Of a stretch of DNA of 21,969 nt, positions 6,431 through 12,886 are shown one piece after another. The stretch's first letter is position 1. Every line of letters starts with the position of its first letter. The DNA is from JAVXAG01 sp040307645 (GTDB lineage Bacteria; Bacillota; Clostridia; Peptostreptococcales; Anaerovoracaceae): positions 1-21,969 of the forward strand of contig JAWRJF010000090.1 of the NCBI GenBank assembly GCA_040307645.1, read 5' to 3'. The translations under genes were made by a program, and so were the position numbers. Below the pieces are notes generated by a model that worked only from the letters and a program-made list of their open reading frames with translations, made no database searches and had not been told where the DNA came from.

Positions 6431-7321
6431 ATGTATATTGATGATTTTTTGGAATATCTAGAAAAAGACAAGAAAAATGCTGACAACACAATTTTAGCAT
6501 ATAAAAGAGATATTACAGCCTTTAAGAGATTTGTATCTGAAAGAGATGTAATAGGGCTTGAGAATGTAACCAACTCACATGTGGTTGCATATTTGTTGCA
6601 GCTAAAAAATTTGGGGAAATCAAAGTCTACTGTAAACAGAAAACTAGCTTCAATCAGAGCGTTTTATAATTTTTTGATTAGAACAGGGGTGGATTTAGAA
6701 AATCCTACTAATGATATAAAATCTCCTAAAATAGACAGGAAAGAAATAGAATATCTTACGATTGAAGAGATCGATAAACTTTTGTCCATGCCGGATAATA
6801 CAGTAAAGGGCATAAGGGATAGAGCACTTTTAGAAGTATTATATGCTACAGGTATAAGAGTAACTGAGATAATAGAAATAAAACTTAAAGATGTAAATAT
6901 AAGAATGGGTTTTGTTACTTGTAATGGGGAACATGGTAGAGCAAGAATTGTTCCCATGGGAGGTCTTGCAAAAAAAGCTTTGGAAAATTACATATTGAAT
7001 AGCAGGGATTTTTTAATGAAGGATAAGAATTGTAACGATCCGGAACTACCTCTATTTGTAAATTATATGGGGGAATCTATAACCAGGCAAGGGTTATGGA
7101 AAATACTTAAGGAATACGGTAGATTAGCAGGGCTTGAAGATAGAATTACCCCTCATATATTGAGAAATTCTTTTGCTGTACATATGATTCAAAATGGTGC
7201 TGATTTAAAATCATTACAAGAATTATTAGGTCATGAAGATATTGCCGCAACTCAGATATATTTATCTGTTACAAAAAATAGAATAAAAGATGTCTATGAT
7301 AAAACTCATCCAAGAGCATAA
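6431..7321 (+). CDS. xerD: Tyrosine recombinase of the XerC/XerD family
   Basis: The 296-residue protein has the N-terminal SAM-like core-binding domain (residues 1-90) and the C-terminal catalytic domain. Arg143 (ATGIRVTEI), His242 and Arg245 (PHILRNSF), His268 (LLGH) and Tyr277 (ATQIY) supply the catalytic set. The beta-hairpin that normally carries a catalytic Lys (GKGNK in E. coli XerD) reads GEHGR at 166-170, with no Lys. The Xer pair resolves chromosome dimers at dif. The gene sits beside spoIIM and nudF as xerD does in Bacillus, so I favour XerD over XerC. The ATG at 6431 is preceded by GGAG; upstream in-frame ATGs (6338, 6416) lack binding sites. Confidence 0.85.
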   Translation: MYIDDFLEYLEKDKKNADNTILAYKRDITAFKRFVSERDVIGLENVTNSHVVAYLLQLKNLGKSKSTVNRKLASIRAFYNFLIRTGVDLENPTNDIKSPKIDRKEIEYLTIEEIDKLLSMPDNTVKGIRDRALLEVLYATGIRVTEIIEIKLKDVNIRMGFVTCNGEHGRARIVPMGGLAKKALENYILNSRDFLMKDKNCNDPELPLFVNYMGESITRQGLWKILKEYGRLAGLEDRITPHILRNSFAVHMIQNGADLKSLQELLGHEDIAATQIYLSVTKNRIKDVYDKTHPRA

Positions 7322-7329
7322 AAAACTGC

Positions 7330-7358
7330 TTGCTTATTGAATTATGCTATGGTATAAT
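7330..7358 (+). promoter_or_regulatory. Promoter of rplS
   Basis: TTGCTT (7330-7335), a 17-base spacer and TATAAT (7353-7358) with an upstream TATGG extended -10. It begins just after the xer stop codon, and the transcript would start near 7365, giving a 65-70 base leader. Confidence 0.75.
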
Positions 7359-7364
7359 ATTTCT

Positions 7365-7431
7365 GTTATTACGGGCGGTCCTCTGATTATAGATTATAAC
7401 ATGAACGTCTTGGAGGGAAGGAGGAAATAAA
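7365..7431 (+). promoter_or_regulatory. Structured leader of rplS, possible L19 autoregulatory element
   Basis: TGTTAT near the 5' end can pair with ATAACA (7397-7402), enclosing a GGGCGGTCCTC segment. Its CCUC can alternatively pair with the GGAGG-rich ribosome binding region at 7411-7425. The leader contains ATGAACGT (7401-7408), an exact copy of the first eight bases of rplS. L19 leaders that regulate translation are known in Firmicutes, but I cannot confirm that this fits the covariance model. Confidence 0.4.
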
Positions 7432-7773
7432 ATGAACGTATTAGATTCAATTGCACAAGATTATGTGAAAAATGATATCCCTGCTTTTAATGTTGGAGAC
7501 ACTGTAAAGGTTCACATTAAAATTAAAGAAGGATCAAGAGAAAGAATCCAGATTTTTGAAGGATTTGTATTAAAGAAACAGAATGGTGGAATAAGCGAAA
7601 CATTTACAGTTAGAAGAATAGCTTCTGGTGTAGGTGTTGAAAAGACATTCCCACTTCACTCACCTAGAATAGATAAGATTGAAGTAACTAGAAAAGGTGA
7701 TGTTAGAAGGGCTAAGCTTAATTACATGCGTGGCAGAACTGGTAAGGCTGCTAAGATTAAGTCAGCAGAATAA
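7432..7773 (+). CDS. rplS: 50S ribosomal protein L19
   Basis: The 113-residue sequence is typical L19: FNVGDTVKVHIKIKEGSRERIQ near the N-terminus, then GVGVEKTFPLHSPRIDKIEV and a basic RRAKLNYMRGRTGKAAKI end. L19 lies at the 30S-50S interface. Ribosome binding site GAAGGAGG precedes the ATG. In many Firmicutes rplS ends the rpsP-rimM-trmD operon; here xer is directly upstream, so rplS has its own promoter and terminator. The usual downstream neighbours ylqF and rnhB are kept. Confidence 0.97.
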   Translation: MNVLDSIAQDYVKNDIPAFNVGDTVKVHIKIKEGSRERIQIFEGFVLKKQNGGISETFTVRRIASGVGVEKTFPLHSPRIDKIEVTRKGDVRRAKLNYMRGRTGKAAKIKSAE

Positions 7774-7780
7774 GAAATTA

Positions 7781-7811
7781 AAGGGGAACCCAATGGTTCC
7801 CTTTTTGTTTT
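7781..7811 (+). terminator. Intrinsic terminator of rplS
   Basis: GGGAACC (7784-7790) pairs with GGTTCCC (7795-7801) around a CAAT loop, with outer A-T and G-U pairs, followed by TTTTTGTTTT. Confidence 0.85.
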
Positions 7812-7820
7812 ATTAAGAAA

Positions 7821-7831
7821 TATGATATACT
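7821..7831 (+). promoter_or_regulatory. Extended -10 promoter of the rbgA-rnhB-fhs-fchA-folD unit
   Basis: TATGATATACT is an extended -10 placed 30 bases before the rbgA start. The -35 falls in the rplS terminator T tract, as for proC. A second TATAAT (7835-7840) overlaps it. Confidence 0.5.
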
Positions 7832-7861
7832 ATTTATAATTATATATTATAAGGAGTTTAA

Positions 7862-8707
7862 ATGATAGAAAATATTAACTGGTATCCCGGTCATATGAAA
7901 AAGACTAGGGAACTGATTCAAGAAAATCTAAAAATTGTAGATTTAGTAATTGAAGTTATTGATGCGAGGATCCCCGTATCCAGTAGAAACCCAATTATAG
8001 ATGAAATTGTAGGGAATAAAAGAAGGCTTATTATACTAAATAAAAGCGATTTATCTGATGGTGCCGCTAATGAAAAGTGGTCAGATTACTTTAAAGCCCA
8101 AGGAAATATAGTTTTGACTATGAATTGTATGTCTGGAGCAGGAGTGTCCCAGCTATTTAAATTACTGACAAAACTTCAGAATGAAAAAAATGAAGGACAG
8201 ATTAGAAAACGCCCTTTGAGAATGATGATTGTAGGGGTTCCTAATGTTGGAAAATCTTCACTTATAAATAGGATGACTGGTAAAAAGAGTGCAAAAACAG
8301 GAGACAGGCCAGGGGTAACAAAGGGCAAACAGTGGCTTACTCTAAAAAATAATATGCAACTTTTAGATACTCCGGGAATTTTATGGCCAAAATTTGAGGA
8401 CCCTATGGCAGGTCTTAATTTAGCATTCTGTGGATCAATAAAAGACGAAATTCTTGACATAGCATCTTTAGGTTTGGAATTTATAAAAGTATTACAGGAA
8501 GAATATCCCGACTTATTATTAACGAGATATAAAATTGAAGAAATAGCGTCGGAACCACTTGAGACAATGGAAGCAATTTCAATAAAAAGAGGTTTTATCC
8601 TTCCGGGAAAAAGAATTGACTATGAGAGATGTGGAAAAACAGTTATAGACGAGTTTAGAAGTGGCAAGATTGGTAAGATAACTTTGGAGAAAGCAAACAA
8701 GGTGTAG
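7862..8707 (+). CDS. rbgA: Ribosome biogenesis GTPase RbgA (YlqF)
   Basis: RbgA is a circularly permuted GTPase that promotes late 50S subunit assembly. The motifs appear in permuted order: the family-specific WYPGHM (7-12), G4 NKSD (60-63), then G1 GVPNVGKSS (125-133), GVT (151-153) and G3 DTPG (169-172). The last ~100 residues form the C-terminal helical domain. Length (281) is normal. The start has AAGGAG five bases upstream. It opens a tightly spaced unit with rnhB (5-base gap). Confidence 0.95.
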   Translation: MIENINWYPGHMKKTRELIQENLKIVDLVIEVIDARIPVSSRNPIIDEIVGNKRRLIILNKSDLSDGAANEKWSDYFKAQGNIVLTMNCMSGAGVSQLFKLLTKLQNEKNEGQIRKRPLRMMIVGVPNVGKSSLINRMTGKKSAKTGDRPGVTKGKQWLTLKNNMQLLDTPGILWPKFEDPMAGLNLAFCGSIKDEILDIASLGLEFIKVLQEEYPDLLLTRYKIEEIASEPLETMEAISIKRGFILPGKRIDYERCGKTVIDEFRSGKIGKITLEKANKV

Positions 8708-8712
8708 TCTTA

Positions 8713-9384
8713 ATGAAAAAATCCGAAAAAGAGATTCAGTTAAAAATAAAACTGAACGAAATGAAAGAATATGAAAATCGGCTATATTTAAATGGTATTC
8801 ATTTCATTGCTGGCGTTGATGAAGTGGGTAGAGGACCTCTGGCAGGACCAGTAGTAGCCGCTGCTGTAATTTTACCAGAGGATTTTAGTGTTCTTGGAAT
8901 TGACGATTCAAAAAAATTATCCGGAAAAAAGAGACAAGAACTCTACAATATAATAATAGATAATTCTCTTGCTTATGGAGTGGGATGGGTTGATAATATT
9001 TTAATTGATGAAATAAATATTTTAGAAGCAACTAAAGTTGCTATGAAAAATGCTATTGTAGAAGCTGATGAGATGCTAAAAAAAGAATTTAATCAGACAA
9101 TAGAGCACGTTTTGTTAGATGCAGTGAAGCTTGATTCTATTAAGACACCTCAAACATCAATAATAAAAGGTGATAGTAAAAGCGTTTCTATTGCTGCAGC
9201 ATCAATTATTGCAAAGGTAACTAGAGATTCATATATGGTTGAAAAACACAGGGATTACCCTTATTATTCCTTTGATAGTAATAAAGGTTATGGCACTAAA
9301 GCACATTACCAGGGAATTAGAGAGCATGGAATAACACCAATTCACCGAAGATCTTTTTTAAAGAATTTAAATGAAAAATATTAA
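8713..9384 (+). CDS. rnhB: Ribonuclease HII
   Basis: RNase HII cleaves the RNA strand of RNA-DNA hybrids and removes single ribonucleotides from DNA. The active-site block GVDEVGRGPLAGP starts at residue 34 (Asp36, Glu37), with the third acidic group in LLDAVKLD and a later KVTRD block. The roughly 30-residue N-terminal extension before the catalytic core is common in Firmicutes RnhB. The 5-base spacing behind rbgA matches the conserved rplS-ylqF-rnhB neighbourhood. Confidence 0.95.
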   Translation: MKKSEKEIQLKIKLNEMKEYENRLYLNGIHFIAGVDEVGRGPLAGPVVAAAVILPEDFSVLGIDDSKKLSGKKRQELYNIIIDNSLAYGVGWVDNILIDEINILEATKVAMKNAIVEADEMLKKEFNQTIEHVLLDAVKLDSIKTPQTSIIKGDSKSVSIAAASIIAKVTRDSYMVEKHRDYPYYSFDSNKGYGTKAHYQGIREHGITPIHRRSFLKNLNEKY

Positions 9385-9398
9385 AAGGAGAGATTTAA

Positions 9399-11075
9399 AT
9401 GGAATTTAAAAGCGACATCCAAATTGCCCAAGAAACAAAAATGAAAAACATCGGGGATATTGCCCGCATGGTGGGAATTGATGAAAAGTATGTGGAACAG
9501 TATGGAAACTATAAGGCTAAGATTGATTATAATCTTCTTGAAGAGAAGGCTGACACACCAAACGGAAAATTAATTCTCGTAACTGCTATTTCACCTACCC
9601 CTGCAGGAGAGGGAAAAACAACTACTTCAGTAGGACTTGCAGACGCGCTGCATAAGCTAGACAAAAATGTTGTTGCAGCTTTGAGAGAGCCATCTCTAGG
9701 ACCAGTTTTTGGTATAAAAGGTGGTGCTGCAGGTGGTGGTTATGCTCAGGTTGTTCCAATGGAGGATATAAATCTTCATTTTACAGGTGATATGCATGCT
9801 ATCGGTGCCGCAAATAATCTGATTGCGGCCATGGTAGATAACCATATTCAACAAGGTAATACCATTGGGATTGATCCAAGAAAAATTACTTGGAAGCGTG
9901 CTGTTGATATGAATGATAGACAGCTTAGAAATCTGATCGACGGATTAGGTGGAAAACCTAATGGAGTTCCAAGGGAAGATGGTTTTGATATTACTGTAGC
10001 TAGTGAAATTATGGCTATTTTGTGCTTATCTAAGGATATTAATGATCTTAAGGCAAGAATCGCTAGAGCAGTAGTTGGATATACTTATGATGACAGACCG
10101 GTAACTGTAGGTGAAATAAAGGCTGAAGGTGCAGCCGCAGCTTTATTAAAGGATGCATTAAAGCCAAATTTAGTTCAAACCTTAGAGCATACTCCTACTT
10201 TTGTTCACGGCGGACCATTTGCTAATATTGCACATGGGTGCAACTCAATTATGGCAACAAAAATGGCCCTTAAGCTAGGAGACTATGTAGTAACTGAAGC
10301 AGGCTTTGCGGCTGACTTAGGAGCAGAAAAATTCCTTGATATAAAATGCAGACTTACAGGTTTAAAACCATCAGCAGTTGTTATCGTTGCAACAGTTAGA
10401 GCGCTAAAATATCATGGAGGAGTTCTAAAGGCTGACTTAAACAATGAAAATCTTGATGCTTTAGAAAAAGGTTTGCCTAATTTATTGCAGCATGTTGAAA
10501 ATATTACTAAAAACTTTGGACTTCCTGCGGTTGTTGCAATTAATAGGTTCCCAACAGATACAGAAAAGGAACTTGAAATGGTAGACAAGAAATGTAAGGA
10601 ACTAGGAGTTAATGTTGCCTTAAGTGAAGTTTGGGGAAAAGGCGGTGCAGGAGGAGTTGCCCTTGCAGAAGAAGTGCTTAGACTTTGTGAGACAGATAGT
10701 GATTTTAGATTCACGTATGATTTAGACAAGTCTATTGAAGAAAAAGTAGAAGCTGTAGCAAAGAAAATTTACAGAGCAGAAGGTGTTATTTACACTGGTG
10801 CAGCAAAAAAACAATTAGAACAGTTAGAAAAGAACGGCTTTGGAAATCTTCCGATATGTATGGCTAAAACTCAATATAGTTTTTCTGATGATCCAAGTCT
10901 TTTAGGTGCGCCTAGAGGTTTTGAAATCACAATTAGAGAGATTAAGGTAGCTGCTGGTGCTGGATTTATCGTAGCAAAAACAGGTGATATAATGACAATG
11001 CCAGGACTTCCAAAAGTACCTGCTGCAGAAAAAATAGATGTTGATAATACTGGAAAGATTACAGGTTTATTTTAA
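9399..11075 (+). CDS. fhs: Formate-tetrahydrofolate ligase
   Basis: This enzyme condenses formate with tetrahydrofolate using ATP to give 10-formyl-THF, or runs in reverse to make ATP in purine and amino-acid fermenters. The 558-residue length is standard. The nucleotide-binding loop TPAGEGKTT is at 67-75, and the family blocks LREPSLGPVFGIKGGAAGGG, EAGFAADLGAEKF and MTMPGLPKVPAAEKID are intact. AAAAGGAG precedes the ATG, 14 bases after rnhB. It starts the C1-folate part of the operon. Confidence 0.97.
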   Translation: MEFKSDIQIAQETKMKNIGDIARMVGIDEKYVEQYGNYKAKIDYNLLEEKADTPNGKLILVTAISPTPAGEGKTTTSVGLADALHKLDKNVVAALREPSLGPVFGIKGGAAGGGYAQVVPMEDINLHFTGDMHAIGAANNLIAAMVDNHIQQGNTIGIDPRKITWKRAVDMNDRQLRNLIDGLGGKPNGVPREDGFDITVASEIMAILCLSKDINDLKARIARAVVGYTYDDRPVTVGEIKAEGAAAALLKDALKPNLVQTLEHTPTFVHGGPFANIAHGCNSIMATKMALKLGDYVVTEAGFAADLGAEKFLDIKCRLTGLKPSAVVIVATVRALKYHGGVLKADLNNENLDALEKGLPNLLQHVENITKNFGLPAVVAINRFPTDTEKELEMVDKKCKELGVNVALSEVWGKGGAGGVALAEEVLRLCETDSDFRFTYDLDKSIEEKVEAVAKKIYRAEGVIYTGAAKKQLEQLEKNGFGNLPICMAKTQYSFSDDPSLLGAPRGFEITIREIKVAAGAGFIVAKTGDIMTMPGLPKVPAAEKIDVDNTGKITGLF

Positions 11076-11097
11076 TTTAATTTGAAGAGGTGGAAAT

Positions 11098-11730
11098 ATG
11101 GCTTTGACAGAGAATAGTTGTATTGAATTTGTGAAAACCCTTGGCAGCAAATCTCCAGTTCCAGGTGGCGGTGGAGCATCTGCGTTAGTAGGGGCTTTAG
11201 GAACTGCTCTTGGTAATATGGTGGGGGCATTAACTGTTGGGAAAAAGAAGTATGCTGATGTTTCTGATGAAATAAAAGACCTGATGAAGAGGGCAGAAAA
11301 GCTGCAAAACAATCTTCTATTATTGGTGGAAAAGGATGCGGAAGTTTTTGCTCCTTTAGCAAAGGCTTATGGGATGCCAAACGAAACTGCCGAAGAGAAA
11401 AAAGCAAAGGCAGAGGTCATGGCTTTAGTTCTTAAGGATGCTTGTCGAGTACCATTAGAAATAATGAAGGATTGCTGTGATGCTATTGACTTACATGAAG
11501 AGTTTGCCCTAAAAGGAAGTAAGCTTGCTATAAGTGATGCTGGAGTAGGCGTTATATTTTGCAAGTCAGCACTCCAAGGTGCTAGCTTGAATGTATATAT
11601 TAACACTAAATCAATGGAAGACAGAGAATATGCAGCTAGAGTTAATGACGAAGCAGATAAGATGTTAAGAGAATATACAGTAAAAGCAGATCGGGTTTTT
11701 GCTATGGTATACAATAAACTTAAGAATTAG
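11098..11730 (+). CDS. fchA: Methenyltetrahydrofolate cyclohydrolase (FchA / FTCD-C family)
   Basis: The 210-residue protein is homologous to the cyclodeaminase/cyclohydrolase domain. It has the N-terminal SPVPGGGGASALVGALGTAL signature and the later KDACRVPLEIM segment. It hydrolyses 5,10-methenyl-THF to 10-formyl-THF or catalyses the reverse. The gene lies 22 bases after fhs and 16 before folD, with its own GAGGTGG binding site. The position between the ligase and the dehydrogenase follows the pathway order. Its presence matters because FolD beside it appears to lack cyclohydrolase residues. Confidence 0.93.
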   Translation: MALTENSCIEFVKTLGSKSPVPGGGGASALVGALGTALGNMVGALTVGKKKYADVSDEIKDLMKRAEKLQNNLLLLVEKDAEVFAPLAKAYGMPNETAEEKKAKAEVMALVLKDACRVPLEIMKDCCDAIDLHEEFALKGSKLAISDAGVGVIFCKSALQGASLNVYINTKSMEDREYAARVNDEADKMLREYTVKADRVFAMVYNKLKN

Positions 11731-11746
11731 TTAGAGGGGGGCTATT

Positions 11747-12586
11747 ATGCTTTTAAAAGGAAAAGAAGTTGCTGATAAAATAAATGAAGAAATTCTAACT
11801 CGTATAGAGAGAATTTATGAAGAGGGAATAGTTCCAACTCTTGCAATTATTAGGGTAGGCAATAATCCAAGTGATATTGCATATGAAAATGGTGCAATTA
11901 AGAAAGCTAATATGCTGGGCATAAAGGTAGAAAAATTTATAGGACAAGAAGATATATTGGAAGAGGATCTTATCGAAATTGTTAAAGCACTAAATAAGGA
12001 CAATGATATTCATGGTATATTAGTACTTAGACCCCTTCCAAAACACATTGACGATGATATAATAAGAAATACTATTGCACCTGAAAAGGATATTGATGGT
12101 ATATCAGACCTATCTATGGCAGGAGTATTTACAAATACAAATCTAGGTTTTCCACCATGCACCGCAGAAGCTGCTGTTTCAATTTTGAAGCATTATAATA
12201 TAGACTTGGCAGGCAAAAAAGTAGTTGTTATTGGTAGGAGCCTAGTTATAGGAAAACCTGTTGCAATGATGCTTCTTAACGAGAACTCTACTGTTACCAT
12301 TTGTCACAGCAGGACGCCGTTACAGCAGGTAGAGAAGCTTTGCAGGGAGGCTGATATAATTGTGACTGCTGTAGGTAAAATAGGCACTGTTACAAGTAGC
12401 CATGTAAATGGACATCAGATTATTGTAGATGTAGGCATTAATTTTGATGAAAACGGCAAAATGGTAGGAGATGCAAATGCTGTAGAATTAGAGGATCATG
12501 TTAAAGGCATTACTCCAGTACCTGGGGGAGTGGGCAGTGTGACTACAAGTATTCTGATGAGTCATGTTATCAAGGCAATAAAATAG
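11747..12586 (+). CDS. folD: Methylenetetrahydrofolate dehydrogenase FolD, cyclohydrolase residues replaced
   Basis: The 279-residue protein has the FolD fold: substrate domain, then a Rossmann domain with GRSLVIGKPVAMML and the C-terminal PVPGGVGSVTTS loop. It oxidises 5,10-methylene-THF to methenyl-THF with NAD(P). In bifunctional enzymes Tyr-x3-Lys (Tyr52/Lys56 in human) and Gln100 catalyse the cyclohydrolase step. Here Tyr46 is kept, but the Lys position is Ala50 (AYENGAIKKA) and the VQLPLP motif reads VLRPLP, with Leu94 in place of Gln. The KDIDG aspartate is present. I infer a dehydrogenase-only enzyme partnered with FchA. GAGGGGGG precedes the ATG; a terminator follows the stop. Confidence 0.93.
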   Translation: MLLKGKEVADKINEEILTRIERIYEEGIVPTLAIIRVGNNPSDIAYENGAIKKANMLGIKVEKFIGQEDILEEDLIEIVKALNKDNDIHGILVLRPLPKHIDDDIIRNTIAPEKDIDGISDLSMAGVFTNTNLGFPPCTAEAAVSILKHYNIDLAGKKVVVIGRSLVIGKPVAMMLLNENSTVTICHSRTPLQQVEKLCREADIIVTAVGKIGTVTSSHVNGHQIIVDVGINFDENGKMVGDANAVELEDHVKGITPVPGGVGSVTTSILMSHVIKAIK

Positions 12587-12601
12587 CAAAAATTAATACT
12601 T

Positions 12602-12638
12602 AAGCAGAGATATAATAAAGATGTCTCTGCTTTTTTTA
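12602..12638 (+). terminator. Intrinsic terminator after folD
   Basis: AAGCAGAGA (12602-12610) pairs with TCTCTGCTT (12624-12632), followed by seven T. It ends the rbgA-rnhB-fhs-fchA-folD unit. Confidence 0.85.
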
Positions 12639-12821
12639 GGCTCTGTGTCAAATGTTGGGGGAGAGTACAACTATATGAAAAGTATATTATTACAAAAATA
12701 TAGAGCTGGTTGTAATTTAAAGAAATTGGGTGTATTATGTATACACACGATGATTAAATAAAAACCCTGCCTAAGTATTCTAAGCTTATAGGTATTGTAA
12801 AAAGGTTATTGTGTCAATAAT
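12639..12821. other. Intergenic stretch with a possible IS-end relic
   Basis: No gene is visible here. GGCTCTGTGTCAAATGTTGG at 12640-12659 resembles, from memory, the terminal inverted repeats of ISL3-type elements in Firmicutes. No complementary end, transposase fragment or target duplication is visible within the window, so a lone relic or chance similarity is equally possible. The rest is AT-rich, with a GTGTATTATGTATACAC near-palindrome at about 12730-12747. Confidence 0.25.
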
Positions 12822-12827
12822 TATAAT
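12822..12827 (+). promoter_or_regulatory. Putative -10 box of the antiporter gene
   Basis: TATAAT lies 20 bases before the leader ORF. No good -35 is present at standard spacing (TTGTAA at 12795-12800 is 21 bases away), so an activator may be needed. Confidence 0.4.
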
Positions 12828-12847
12828 AGTTTATAGGAAAGGAGTGT

Positions 12848-12886
12848 ATGGTGGTGCTTATATTTCATCATACAAGGACATTATGA
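12848..12886 (+). CDS. Candidate 12-codon leader ORF coupled to the antiporter
   Basis: ATG at 12848, preceded by AAAGGAG three bases away, opens MVVLIFHHTRTL and stops at TGA 12884-12886, which overlaps the antiporter ATG (12883-12885) as ATGA. The overlap would permit translational coupling. The peptide includes one Arg and two His codons but no run typical of an attenuator. It could be fortuitous, because AAGGA at 12874 also serves the antiporter start directly. Confidence 0.35.
   Translation: MVVLIFHHTRTL

Noticed and set aside
6307..6573. An 89-residue upstream extension of spoIIM.
   Set aside because: It would lie antisense to the xer promoter and the first codons of xer. SpoIIM similarity and the AAAGGAG site both point to ATG 6306.
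6431..7321. Tyrosine recombinase considered as an integrase of a mobile element.
   Set aside because: It has Xer length and architecture and sits in the conserved nudF-spoIIM-xer neighbourhood, with no att-like repeats, phage or conjugation genes nearby.
11067..11407. Long open frames antisense to fchA, and similar ones antisense to fhs and folD.
   Set aside because: They are complements of strongly conserved coding sequence and have no ribosome binding sites or recognisable motifs.
12730..12747. GTGTATTATGTATACAC near-palindrome before the antiporter gene, considered as an operator.
   Set aside because: It is imperfect, far from the -10 box and embedded in AT-rich sequence; nothing else supports a regulator site.
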